A stretch of 64,000 nucleotides of DNA, taken from NCBI RefSeq assembly GCF_017874235.1, contig NZ_JAGGLC010000005.1, positions 1 through 64,000 on the forward strand, written 5' to 3'. Positions within the stretch are counted from its first letter, which is position 1; each line of letters begins with the position of its first letter. The DNA is from Halolamina salifodinae (GTDB lineage Archaea; Halobacteriota; Halobacteria; Halobacteriales; Haloferacaceae). The translations under genes were made by a program, and so were the position numbers. This document shows, in pieces, positions 14,988-23,692 of this stretch. Below the pieces are notes generated by a model. The model worked only from the letters and a program-made list of their open reading frames with translations, did not search any database and was not told where the DNA came from.

Positions 14988-17318
14988 TCACTCGCTCGTC
15001 GGCCCCCGCGCCGGATCGAGCAGTTCCACGGGATGGGTCGCCGGCCGGTCGAGGAGGTCGGTCAACTGCTCCTCGCAGGAGGTCCCGCTGGCGACGACCC
15101 GGCGGTCAGTATCGTCGTTGGCGCCTTCGCCGGCGCCGTCAGCCGCCTCGACCTCCGCGGCCAGCGACTCGCCGACGGCGACGCTGAGGTCGTAGTAGTC
15201 GGCCTTGTAGCCGAAACTGCCGGCCATCCCGCAACACTCCGCCTCGGTCGTCGCCACGTCGTAGCCGAGTCGGCCCAGCACCGCCTCGGTGTGGGCGTCG
15301 AGGCCCAGCGTGCGCTGCTGGCAGTGGGCGTGGTAGGTCAGTTCCTCGCCGTCGCCCCGCGTGAGCGGAGCCGGGTCGACGCCGTTCTCGAGCAGGCCGT
15401 AGACGTACTCCAGCACCTCGAAGCTCCCGTCGGCAAGGTTCTCGGCCTGCTCCGCGGGGAGCAGTTTGTCGTACTCTGCGCGGACCATCGCGAGGTCCGA
15501 GGGTTCGACGAAGACGAGGTCTCGACCGGCGTTGACGGAAGCTTCGCTCCCGTCCGCCAACCGGAACCGCTCTCCAGCGGTTCCGGTGACGTTGAGGTGC
15601 GGGGCGAGCGCGTCGGCGACGGCCTCTGCCTTCTCGCGGGCGGTCGCGATCATCCCCTGCGAGAACGGGGCACGGCCGGTACCGGTCACGTCAGCGACCC
15701 GGACCGGCACACCCAGTGCTTCGAGCGTCCGGACCGCCGCCTTACCCCGGTCCACGTCGACGTGGTTGGTGAACACGTCCGGGACGAGCACCGCCTCGCG
15801 GTCGGTCAGGGGCGATGCGACCCCGGGGGTTCGGCGCTGGTCCCAGTCCCGGAGCGTCTCGCGCCGGAACTCCGGGAGGTCGCGCCGGGCGTCGATACCG
15901 AGACCACGTTCCAGCAGCGCCCGGGCCGGGGCGCTGTCGGCCAGCCAGTTCGAAACCGGCGCGGTCGCGCTTCCGAGACGCGCGAGCGTGTCGATGTTGC
16001 CGAACGCGCGCTTGCCCCAGTCCATCCCCGCCGACTCGGAATCGGGGACGAGGCCGTCGGCGAGGCTCTCGATCCCGCTTGGGTCGGCGCCGCGGTTGCG
16101 GCGGTCCCGGACGACGGTGTTGATCCACGGCACGTCGATCTTCACGGGGCAGGCGTTCACACAGCGCGAACAGCCGGTACAGAGATCGTTGAACTCGACG
16201 GACGCCGGCGATATCGAGCCGGCGTCGGTGCCGTCCGACGCCTCGCCGCCGGTTCCGGCCTCCCACCCCGTCGCGATGCCGCCGGTGTAGGTTTCGCCGC
16301 CGAACGCGTGGCCGCCGACGTGCTGGAAGTTCGCACAGGAGTTGCTGCAGGCGCCACAGCGCACGCAGTAGAGCGTCTCCTTGAGGTCCTCGTCCTCGCG
16401 CATCTCGAAGCGGCCGTTGTCGACGAGCACGAGGTGGAACTCGCGGTCCTCGGCGCCGCCGCCGATTGGCTCCTCGGAGTCGAAGTCGATGGTCGGGGAG
16501 TCCGTCGGCGGCGTGAGGAGGGAGACGTACTGGGCGATGTCCTGGCCCGTCGCGCTGCGGGCCAGCAGTTCGATCATCGGTCCGAGTTCGTCGACGGAGG
16601 GGATGAGTTTCTCCACGCCCGCGACGGCGACGTGCGTGTCGGGCGTGACCGCACACTTGCGGGCGTTGCCCTCGTTGGTCACCAGCGCGAGCGTCCCGCT
16701 CTCGGCCAGCACGAAGTTCGCGCCGGTCATCCCCACGTCAGCGTCCCGGATGCGCTCGCCGAGGTGGTCGCGAGCGAACGCGGTGAGTCCCTCCGGTGTT
16801 TCGAGCGGTTCCGCGGGGTCGAACCGGGCGTTGAACAGGTCGGCGATCTCGTCGGTCGACTTGTGGAACCCCGGCGCGATCAGGTGGGAGGGCGCCTCGT
16901 CGGCCACCTGCAGGACGAACTCCCCGAGGTCGGTCTCGGTCACGTCGATGCCCCGCGCGGCGAGGTGTTCGTTGACGTCGAGTTCCTCGGTCGTCATCGA
17001 CTTCGACTTCACGAGGCTGTCGGCGTCGCCACAGACCTCGGCGATGTGCTCGTTCGCGTCGGCGGCGTCGTCGGCGAGGGAGACCGTGCCGCCGTTCGCC
17101 TCGACGCACTCGCGGACCGTCTCGATCAGTTCCGGCAGGCGCTCGATGGCGTCCTCCTTGATCTCGCGGGCCTCGGTTCGGAGGCGCTCGCCGTCCACGT
17201 CGGCCATCGCGGCGTAGCGCCCCTCGTTGAACCCCTGCGCGTTCTGCTTGACCGTGGGGCCCTCGGTTTCAAGCAGCCGTCGGATGCGCTCGGCACGGCT
17301 CTCGTTGTCGGCGCTCAT
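14988..17318 (-). CDS. Fused LutB-LutA-type iron-sulfur oxidoreductase (L-lactate utilisation)
   Basis: A 776-residue fusion. Residues about 30-300 form a LUD domain as in LutB. Two [4Fe-4S] ferredoxin motifs follow, CVRCGACSNSCANF and CTGCSRCVNACPV. The C-terminal third is a LutA/GlpC-like CCG region with HAHCQQ and ECCGMAGSFGYK. In bacteria LutA and LutB are separate subunits of the LutABC L-lactate oxidation complex. Here they are one chain, and lutC lies just upstream with a 4-base overlap. The electron acceptor is unknown. The first CCG repeat has lost its cysteines (VLVPDVFTNHVDV). Confidence 0.87.
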   Translation of the reverse strand: MSADNESRAERIRRLLETEGPTVKQNAQGFNEGRYAAMADVDGERLRTEAREIKEDAIERLPELIETVRECVEANGGTVSLADDAADANEHIAEVCGDADSLVKSKSMTTEELDVNEHLAARGIDVTETDLGEFVLQVADEAPSHLIAPGFHKSTDEIADLFNARFDPAEPLETPEGLTAFARDHLGERIRDADVGMTGANFVLAESGTLALVTNEGNARKCAVTPDTHVAVAGVEKLIPSVDELGPMIELLARSATGQDIAQYVSLLTPPTDSPTIDFDSEEPIGGGAEDREFHLVLVDNGRFEMREDEDLKETLYCVRCGACSNSCANFQHVGGHAFGGETYTGGIATGWEAGTGGEASDGTDAGSISPASVEFNDLCTGCSRCVNACPVKIDVPWINTVVRDRRNRGADPSGIESLADGLVPDSESAGMDWGKRAFGNIDTLARLGSATAPVSNWLADSAPARALLERGLGIDARRDLPEFRRETLRDWDQRRTPGVASPLTDREAVLVPDVFTNHVDVDRGKAAVRTLEALGVPVRVADVTGTGRAPFSQGMIATAREKAEAVADALAPHLNVTGTAGERFRLADGSEASVNAGRDLVFVEPSDLAMVRAEYDKLLPAEQAENLADGSFEVLEYVYGLLENGVDPAPLTRGDGEELTYHAHCQQRTLGLDAHTEAVLGRLGYDVATTEAECCGMAGSFGYKADYYDLSVAVGESLAAEVEAADGAGEGANDDTDRRVVASGTSCEEQLTDLLDRPATHPVELLDPARGPTSE

Positions 17319-17821
17319 CTGTCCGAAAGCACGATGACGCGTACCTCGCGCGGGCCGTGGACGCCCTCGACGGTGGCGCCCATGTCCGCCGTCGCGCTGA
17401 CACCCGTCGCGAGCACTGCGCTGTCCCGGCCGGCCTCGAACCGCTCCCGGAGGTAGTCGGTCGCATCATCGACGCCGGCGACGAGGTCGCTCTCCCGCAG
17501 GACCGCTACGTGGCGCTCGGGGTAGAGCGCGACCAGTTCATCACCTTCAGGACGGGATTCGACCACGACAGAGCCGTACTCGGCGATGCCGCCGAAGACT
17601 GGCGTGACGCCTGTTTTCGCGGTCCGGAGTTGGTCCGGCGTCGGCGGCACGGCCACGTCGGCGCCGTCGAGCGAAACGCCGTCAAAGGGGAGCGGCGTCC
17701 CGACCGCAGGTCCCTCGACTGTTGCCGCCAGCGCATCCGGGAACCCTGCTGCCGTCGTGCGCGTCGATTCAACGCCGAGGCCATCCAGAGCGTCGGTGAA
17801 CGTCGCGGCGAGCGTACTCAT
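17315..17821 (-). CDS. lutC: LUD domain protein, LutC-type
   Basis: A 168-residue LUD-domain protein acting with the downstream LutB-LutA fusion in L-lactate oxidation. GVTPVFGGIAEYGSVVV and the C-terminal ATADMGATVEGVHGPREVRVIVL match the family. It is the first gene of the operon. The ATG is at 17819-17821 with CTTTATG 25-31 bases upstream. Confidence 0.88.
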   Translation of the reverse strand: MSTLAATFTDALDGLGVESTRTTAAGFPDALAATVEGPAVGTPLPFDGVSLDGADVAVPPTPDQLRTAKTGVTPVFGGIAEYGSVVVESRPEGDELVALYPERHVAVLRESDLVAGVDDATDYLRERFEAGRDSAVLATGVSATADMGATVEGVHGPREVRVIVLSDR

Positions 17822-17845
17822 GCGCGAGGGGTGGGCTGGTCGGCG

Positions 17846-17852
17846 CATAAAG
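17846..17852 (-). promoter_or_regulatory. TATA box of the lut operon
   Basis: CTTTATG on the minus strand lies 25-31 bases before the lutC ATG and fits a leaderless transcript that would carry both lut genes. Confidence 0.5.
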
Positions 17853-17931
17853 CCTCCCAAGGTCGTGTGGTATGGTACCAACCCGTATCTCCCAAGCGTT
17901 TATCCACCCACACCCACAAAGTTTAGATGTA

Positions 17932-18105
17932 ATGGGCTTCGGGAGCTACGATGAATCCGAGCAGGAGAATCAGCAGCTCGACATGAACGACGGCGACGAC
18001 GCGGTTGACGCCGACGGCGGCACCCACGAAGGGACCGTCGAGTTCGACAACGGAGCCTCCAACGACGAGCTCCTGGATCGGCTACAGGACATCAAGGACG
18101 ATTAA
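17932..18105 (+). CDS. Small acidic conserved haloarchaeal protein (DUF5786-like)
   Basis: A 57-residue, strongly acidic protein beginning MGFGSYDESEQENQQ and ending NDELLDRLQDIKDD. The N-terminal G.G.YDE.E pattern resembles DUF5786, a haloarchaeal family of unknown function. TTTATC about 28-33 bases upstream supports the ATG at 17932. The DUF99 gene follows at once and may overlap its stop codon. Confidence 0.75.
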   Translation: MGFGSYDESEQENQQLDMNDGDDAVDADGGTHEGTVEFDNGASNDELLDRLQDIKDD

Positions 18106-18733
18106 GGCGGGCCGTCGCGCGCTCGGCGTGGCGTTCTCCGACGCCGAGTCCGTCGCCACCTGTGCCGGCGCCGTGGTACGCGCCGACCGGGTGGTCGACG
18201 GACTCGCGTACGGGCGCTGTGCCGTCGGCGGCGACGACGCCACCGATACCGTCCGCGACCTGATCGAACGCATCGACAGGCCAGACGTCTCAGCCCTCCT
18301 GCTCGCGGGCGTCGCGCCCGCGTGGTTCAACTTCCTCGACCCGGAACTGCTGTTCGAGGAAACTGGACTCCCGACCCTCTCACTTTCCTTCGAGGCCAGT
18401 CCCGGCCTCGAACCCGCCATCCGCGAGCAGTTCGACGGCGACGCCCGCGAGTGGCGACTCGACGCCTACCGATCCCTGCCGCCGCGGCGCTCGCTGACGG
18501 TCAACGACGAACAGGTGTTCGTCCGCGCCATCGGCGTCGACGCGCCGGTGGAGGATGGGGCCGAAAGTGGCGACAGCCCTGTCCCGCCGCTGGCCCCGAA
18601 CTGCGAGGCCGCACGGATCGTTCGCGGCTTCACGCCCGAAGGTGGCCGTCCCGAACCACTCCGGGTGGCGCGACTGGCCGCCCGGGCCGGGCGTGAACTG
18701 GGCGACCGACTGACCACGGAGCGACGCCGATAA
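18101..18733 (+). CDS. DUF99 family protein with a non-canonical start
   Basis: DUF99 (UPF0215) is an archaeal family with an endonuclease V-like fold and no settled function. KAGRRALGVAFSDAES...AGAVVRADRVVDGLAYG and IRGF-like RIVRGFTPEGGRPEPLRVARLAA match it. Homologues normally start M-K-x-G-x-R-A-L-G. Here the base triplet at that position is ATT (18101-18103), overlapping the upstream stop codon. The next canonical codon is GTG at 18128, which would remove nine conserved residues. I give the ATT start, 210 residues, as the better fit. Confidence 0.75.
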   Translation: MKAGRRALGVAFSDAESVATCAGAVVRADRVVDGLAYGRCAVGGDDATDTVRDLIERIDRPDVSALLLAGVAPAWFNFLDPELLFEETGLPTLSLSFEASPGLEPAIREQFDGDAREWRLDAYRSLPPRRSLTVNDEQVFVRAIGVDAPVEDGAESGDSPVPPLAPNCEAARIVRGFTPEGGRPEPLRVARLAARAGRELGDRLTTERRR

Positions 18734-18758
18734 GCCCCGCCACACCCAACGGCCCTCG

Positions 18759-19049
18759 ATGAGCGAGGAGCCACCCGAAACCTCGGTCGCGCCGCTGCTC
18801 GAGGCGCTGTCGGTGCGGCGCAACGCCACCATCGGCGCCGTGGCGGGCGTCGTGCTGGCGGTGCTGGCCTACGTGTTCCGCCTCGGCCGGGCCGCCGGCC
18901 CCTTTGCCGGCACCCGACAGTTCCCTGTCCTCGGGGAGACCGGTTGGTTCCTCCTGCTGTCGTTCGTCCTCGCGAGCGCCGCCGCGCTCTTGGTGGCGAC
19001 GCTGCTGACCCTGGTCTCGCTCGTCCTGTTGCTCCGAGAAGAAGCGTAG
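18759..19049 (+). CDS. Small membrane protein, two transmembrane segments
   Basis: A 96-residue protein of no recognised function with two membrane spans (about 24-42 and 63-91). A short loop rich in Gly/Pro (AAGPFAGTRQFPVLGETG) lies between them. The protein starts with an acidic cytoplasmic stretch. Its stop codon directly abuts that of the convergent PhoU-TrkA_C gene. Confidence 0.7.
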   Translation: MSEEPPETSVAPLLEALSVRRNATIGAVAGVVLAVLAYVFRLGRAAGPFAGTRQFPVLGETGWFLLLSFVLASAAALLVATLLTLVSLVLLLREEA

Positions 19050-20273
19050 CTACGTGTCGAACGCCAGGGGGTCGCCCGCCAACGCAGAGAGCCGTTCGCC
19101 GCCCGCGCGGGTCCCCTTCGCGACGAGCACGTCGCCGGCCGCGATGTCGGTGCTCGCGTCGGGCGAGATCACCCACGACGTCTCGTCGCCCGGCCGCCGG
19201 ATGGCGATGACGCGCATCCCCGTCTCGGTGCCGAGTTCCAGTTCGCCGAGCGTGTGGCCCGCGATTTCGGCGTCCGCGTCGACGGTGAGCCGAACGATCA
19301 CCTCGTCGCTCTCCTCGACGGCGGCGGCGACGACGGGGTGGGCGTCGAGGCCGCGGAGCACCCCCTCGCTGATCTCCAGGGCGGCGTCGCTGATCACCTC
19401 CGTCGCGGAGGCGAGGTGGACCAGCCCCCGGAGCTCCACGGGATCCTCGACGCGGCTGGCGGCCTGCAGCGTCCACGCCTCGAACCGGGACTTGAGTGCG
19501 TCGACCTCCGCTTCGAGTTCGGCCACCTCCTCGGCGACGCCCTCGCTGTTGAACAGCATCGAGCCGTACGCGAGGTCGACCGCGAGTTCGCTCATGTCCT
19601 TCATCGTGACGATGGAGTCGACCGCGCGCTCGAGGTCCTCGATTGGCTGGTCGGCCGGCGCCGGCAGCTCGTAGGGTTCGCCGGTGGCGGTCTCGTACAC
19701 CGTCTCCAGCCCCTCGTCGAGCCCCCGGAGCAGGAGCACGTCGCCCGCGGTGATCTCGGTATCCTTGTCGGGGTTGGTGATCCAGGCGCGCTTGCCCGTC
19801 TGGCTGGCCCGGCGCACCGCGATCACGCGGACGCCGTTCTCGGTCTCCATGTTGATCCCGCCCAGCGTCCGCCCGACGTACTCCGAGTCGGCGTCGACAA
19901 CCACGCGCACCAGCGCCTCGGTGGCCTCGGGGATCGCCGCGCGCATCGCGTCCGGGAGGCCGATGTCCTCCAGGACGACTTTCGCGATGTCGCCAGCCGC
20001 GTCCGCGATCTTCTCGGCGGCGCCGACGACGCCCAATACGGGCGCCAACTGCTCGGCGTCCTCCGGGCTGCGGGCGGCCATCAGGAGGCTCATCCGGGCC
20101 TGTAGCTGGAGCACGTCCATGCGCTCCTCGAGAGCGAGCACCTCCTGGGCCACCTCGTCGCTGCCCGACAGCACCGCCGAGTACGAGAGGTCGATGAGGA
20201 GCTCCGCGGTGTCTTTCATCTCGGACAGCACGTCCTTGACGCTGACCGGCTCGTACGCCACGTCGGGCTCCAT
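19050..20273 (-). CDS. Tandem PhoU-TrkA_C domain regulatory protein
   Basis: A 407-residue soluble protein with two copies of a PhoU-like helical domain followed by a TrkA_C (RCK-C) domain. The copies cover about residues 8-200 and 215-400. The TrkA_C repeats read VVDADSEYVGRTLGGINMETENGVRVIAVRR and TVDADAEIAGHTLGELELGTETGMRVIAIRR. Such proteins are thought to regulate cation channels or transporters by ligand binding, but no channel gene is adjacent. The ATG at 20271-20273 is preferred over the GTG six bases upstream. Confidence 0.82.
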   Translation of the reverse strand: MEPDVAYEPVSVKDVLSEMKDTAELLIDLSYSAVLSGSDEVAQEVLALEERMDVLQLQARMSLLMAARSPEDAEQLAPVLGVVGAAEKIADAAGDIAKVVLEDIGLPDAMRAAIPEATEALVRVVVDADSEYVGRTLGGINMETENGVRVIAVRRASQTGKRAWITNPDKDTEITAGDVLLLRGLDEGLETVYETATGEPYELPAPADQPIEDLERAVDSIVTMKDMSELAVDLAYGSMLFNSEGVAEEVAELEAEVDALKSRFEAWTLQAASRVEDPVELRGLVHLASATEVISDAALEISEGVLRGLDAHPVVAAAVEESDEVIVRLTVDADAEIAGHTLGELELGTETGMRVIAIRRPGDETSWVISPDASTDIAAGDVLVAKGTRAGGERLSALAGDPLAFDT

Positions 20274-20397
20274 ACACACCGCTTCAGCGGGATGGCGGAT
20301 AAGGGTTGTCGGCGCGAGCGCGGGTTCGGGTCGAAACTACCGGATCGTTCGTGCGGAACGGCAACGCTTTTTCGTCGACCGATCTAATCGCTAGCCT

Positions 20398-21549
20398 ATG
20401 TCAGGTGACGTTCAGAAAGGGTTGGAGGGCGTCGTCGTCGCGGAGTCGAACCTCAGCTACATCGACGGTGACGAAGGTCGGCTGATCTATCGGGGCCACG
20501 ACATCGAGACGCTGGCCGCGGAGGCGACCTACGAGGAAGTGCTGTATCTGCTCTGGTACGGCTCGCTCCCCACCGCGGAAGAGCTCTCCTCGTTCAGCGA
20601 CACCATGGCCGCCGAGCGCGACATCGACGACCGCGTGCGCTCGGCGCTGGCCGACCTCGCGGCCGCCGACGAGGCGCCGATGGCCGCGCTCCGGACCGCG
20701 GTGTCGATGCTCTCGGCCAGCGACCCCGAACCCGACGCGGACCCCGTCGAGCCGGCGTCGACGCTGCGGAAGGGCCGCCGCATTACGGCCAAGATTCCGA
20801 CGATCCTCGCGACCTATCAGCGGCTCCGCGACGGCGAGGAGCCAGTCGGCCCACGCGAGGACCTGAGCCACGCCGGCAACTTCCTCTACATGCTCACCGG
20901 CGCCGAACCGGACGACGTGGCCGAGGAGACACTGGACATGGCGCTGATCCTCCACGCCGACCACGGCCTGAACGCCTCGACGTTCGCGTCGATGGTCGTC
21001 GCCTCCACGCTCGCGGACACGTACGCCTCCGTCACCGCGGGCGTCGGCGCGCTCTCGGGGTCGCTCCACGGCGGCGCGAACCAGGACGTGATGGAGACGC
21101 TCATCGAAGTCGACGAGTCCGCGAAGGACCCGATCCAGTGGGTCAAAGATGCCATCGACGACGGCCGCAAGATCCCCGGGTTCGGCCACCGCGTCTACAA
21201 CGTGAAGGACCCACGGGCGGTGATTCTCGAGGAGAAGTCCCGCCAACTCGGCGGCGCCTCCGGCGAGCGGAAGTGGTACGACCACGCCAACACCATCGAG
21301 GCGTATCTCGTCGACGACGCCGGCTTCACGGAGAAGGGGCTGGCGCCAAACGTCGACTTCTACTCCGGCACGGTGTACTACCAACTGGGCATCCCCGTCG
21401 ACATGTTCACCCCCATCTTCGCGATGAGCCGCGTCGGTGGCTGGGTCGCCCACGTCCTCGAACAGGTCGAGGACAACCGCATCTTCCGCCCGCGGGCGAA
21501 GTACACCGGCGAGACGGAGGCGGAGTGGACGCCGATCGAGGAGCGATAG
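20398..21549 (+). CDS. gltA: Citrate synthase
   Basis: Condenses oxaloacetate and acetyl-CoA to citrate at the entry to the citric acid cycle. The 383-residue archaeal/Gram-positive type II enzyme has the active-site blocks HADHGLNAS, GSLHGGANQ, PGFGHRVY and APNVDFYSG, which carry the catalytic His and Asp residues. A CTTTTTC-like element lies about 25-32 bases before the ATG. A T-run at about 21566-21570 shortly after the stop could terminate transcription. Confidence 0.95.
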   Translation: MSGDVQKGLEGVVVAESNLSYIDGDEGRLIYRGHDIETLAAEATYEEVLYLLWYGSLPTAEELSSFSDTMAAERDIDDRVRSALADLAAADEAPMAALRTAVSMLSASDPEPDADPVEPASTLRKGRRITAKIPTILATYQRLRDGEEPVGPREDLSHAGNFLYMLTGAEPDDVAEETLDMALILHADHGLNASTFASMVVASTLADTYASVTAGVGALSGSLHGGANQDVMETLIEVDESAKDPIQWVKDAIDDGRKIPGFGHRVYNVKDPRAVILEEKSRQLGGASGERKWYDHANTIEAYLVDDAGFTEKGLAPNVDFYSGTVYYQLGIPVDMFTPIFAMSRVGGWVAHVLEQVEDNRIFRPRAKYTGETEAEWTPIEER

Positions 21550-21920
21550 TTCGGAGCTGAGTGCGTTTTTGAGCGGGTCGAAGGAGTGTTTCGTGGTCGA
21601 GAGTGGGAACACGGTGGCGACGGAAGGGCCTTCACGAAAACCGCGAACAGCACCGCGGAGTTCCCTTGACTACTTGTGACCGCACCGCCCCGCACAGCTA
21701 CTGCGCCGCAGCCACGTCCTCCCCAGCCGACTCGCTCGGGCTTAACCCTCGCTCGTCCCTCGCACGCTCGTTCGCGCACGGAGGCGCTCACGTCGCGCGC
21801 CACCGCGGCTCGGGTCACAATTTGCCAACGACAGAGACGCCGTTGCTGTCGCGGGAGCAGTACCAGTAACCAACGACCAAGTTCCCAACGAACACCCCGC
21901 GACCTCAATACCCCAATCAG
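21550..21920. other. Gene-free stretch after citrate synthase
   Basis: About 370 bases between the convergent citrate synthase and MFS genes. A short T-run near 21566 may act as a terminator. The rest includes a segment with GCTCGTTCGCGC-type imperfect palindromes around 21730-21800. I see no credible gene, RNA or complete repeat. Confidence 0.5.
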
Positions 21921-23099
21921 TCACTCCCGGCCGCGCAGCACGATCACCGTACTACTGATCAGCAGACAGCCCACCAGCCCCACGAACGCGGTGTCGTAGT
22001 CGACGTACTGGGCGACGACGCCGACGTAGGTGGCGCCCAGCGAGCCGATACCGATGTAGACGCTGCGCATCGCCCCCAGATCGCCGCCCATGCTGTCGCC
22101 CGGGAACGAGTCCATCAGGTATGCTTGCATCACCGGCGGGTAGGCCATCAGCCCCGCCGCGAAGACGGCGATGCCGCCCAGCGCGATGGCGGGCGTCGTG
22201 GAGACGACCACCACGACCAGCGCGCCGGCGGCGACGACCAGCACACCCGGCGCGAGCAGCCCTCGCGGCACGCGGTCGCCGAGCGTCCCAGCCAGCGGCT
22301 TCACCACGGCGCCGACGACGAACAGCACCGCCAGCCCCGCGTTGGCGACCGCCGGCGAGAGCTCCTTGGCCCGGAGATACGTCGGCAGGAAGCCGGTCGC
22401 GGACTGCCACGTGAACGCGTACAGCGCGTAGGCAACGAGCAGCCAGCGCAGGCGCGGCACGCCCAGAATCCGGCGGAACGTGTCGCCGATGGCGAGATCC
22501 ACCGAGCCGAGTTCGTACCCCTCGTTGCTCCAGCCGTGGAGCAGCAGCGCGATCAACAGCAGCGCGGCGGCGACGGGGGCGAACGCCGCGCGCCACGTCG
22601 CCACCACGAGCACGACCGTCCCGATGCCGGCCGCGAGGATGCCGCCCACGTCGCCCGAGGCGGTGTGGAGGCCGAACGCGCGGCCCCGCTTGGTCACGAA
22701 CAGGTCCGAGACCAGCCCCCGTGCGGGGGTCGGGTAGAGGCCGACTCCGACGCCGATCACGACCGCGCCGAACAGGAACAGTGGGTACGTCGGCGCCGCC
22801 GAGAGCGTGAGGAAGCCGACAGCCGCGAGCGAGAGGCCGCCGACCAGCAGCGTCGTGCGCGAGAGGCGATCCGAGAGCCGGCCGCTGGGGTACTGGAGGA
22901 TGGCGTACGTGCCCCAGACGACCGTGATGGCGAACCCCGCGGCGCCGCTGGAGATCTGTAGCTCCGCGCCGATGGCGGGCAACAGCGGCGAGATGCTCAG
23001 CCGGCCCGCCTGCAGCAGCGCCCACCCCAGCGAAATCACCAGCAACAGGCGGCCGGAGTAGCCACGGAACAGGCGCTCCTCGTCGGTCTCGTGACTCAC
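21921..23099 (-). CDS. MFS transporter
   Basis: A 392-residue protein with 12 predicted membrane segments and the MFS loop 2-3 signature in YPSGRLSDRLSRTTLL. GTLGDRVPRG marks the equivalent loop in the second half. The transported compound cannot be told; the nearest general resemblance is to drug or organic-anion exporters. It starts at GTG 23097-23099 (MSHETDEERLF). Confidence 0.85.
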   Translation of the reverse strand: MSHETDEERLFRGYSGRLLLVISLGWALLQAGRLSISPLLPAIGAELQISSGAAGFAITVVWGTYAILQYPSGRLSDRLSRTTLLVGGLSLAAVGFLTLSAAPTYPLFLFGAVVIGVGVGLYPTPARGLVSDLFVTKRGRAFGLHTASGDVGGILAAGIGTVVLVVATWRAAFAPVAAALLLIALLLHGWSNEGYELGSVDLAIGDTFRRILGVPRLRWLLVAYALYAFTWQSATGFLPTYLRAKELSPAVANAGLAVLFVVGAVVKPLAGTLGDRVPRGLLAPGVLVVAAGALVVVVVSTTPAIALGGIAVFAAGLMAYPPVMQAYLMDSFPGDSMGGDLGAMRSVYIGIGSLGATYVGVVAQYVDYDTAFVGLVGCLLISSTVIVLRGRE

Positions 23100-23163
23100 G
23101 GTTCAGTCGCCGCCGCGGACGCACTTGAACGCGGTCGTTCCGGCCGTTCTCCCCCCTATCGCC

Positions 23164-23643
23164 CTACGACGGCTCGTACCGGTAGCGCCGGGTCGTCTCG
23201 CCGCGGAATCGGGGTCCGGGACCCGCCTCCGTGAACCCCACGGCCTCAACGGCCTCGCGCATCGCGTCGTCGCCGGCTGTTCGCGTCGGCGACCCTTCGT
23301 CGTCGCCGGCTGTTCGCGTCGGCGACCCTTCGTCGTCGGCGTCCCGGAGCAGCATCTCGACGGGGAACGCTTCTCGCTCCGCGAACCGAAGGGGTTCGGC
23401 GAGCAGGCGCTCGCAGGCCGCGCGGTCGCCGCCGAACTCGGTGACGTGGACGGCGTCCTCGCGGGCGTCGAAGCTCACGAACCCGAGGACTTCGTCGTTC
23501 TCCTCCTCGTCTGCCCCACCGCCCTCCTCGACCAGCACGCGCACGCTCCGGTCGTGGACGAGGTTCCGGAGCACCGACTCGGGGGCGTCGCCGAGGCTCG
23601 CCATCGCCGGCGCGTCGCGCTCGACTGCGTCGCGGACCTGCAT
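23164..23643 (-). CDS. GNAT-like N-acetyltransferase with an internal repeat
   Basis: A 159-residue protein starting MQVRDAVERDAPAMASLGDAPE, with EVLGFVSFDARED and a C-terminal MREAVEAVGFTEAGPGPRFRGETTRRYRYE, in keeping with the GNAT fold. The acetyl-CoA pyrophosphate loop is not classical, so the assignment is moderate. An 11-residue unit DDEGSPTRTAG occurs twice in tandem near residues 105-126, from a 33-bp DNA duplication. Confidence 0.65.
   Translation of the reverse strand: MQVRDAVERDAPAMASLGDAPESVLRNLVHDRSVRVLVEEGGGADEEENDEVLGFVSFDAREDAVHVTEFGGDRAACERLLAEPLRFAEREAFPVEMLLRDADDEGSPTRTAGDDEGSPTRTAGDDAMREAVEAVGFTEAGPGPRFRGETTRRYRYEPS
23265..23330 (-). repeat. 33-bp tandem duplication inside the GNAT-like gene
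   Basis: Two identical 33-bp copies, 23265-23297 and 23298-23330, with the first bases of a third. The duplication keeps the reading frame and adds 11 residues. It looks recent because the copies are identical. Confidence 0.9.
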
Positions 23644-23692
23644 TCGCCCAGGGTTTCCGGCCGACGGGGCATAAACGCCCGGCCCGGGATTC

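Noticed and set aside
14376-17456. A 1026-residue plus-strand open frame
   Set aside because: It is antisense to the lut genes, whose iron-sulfur and LUD motifs are clear. The product has no recognisable motifs and arises from the codon bias of GC-rich DNA.
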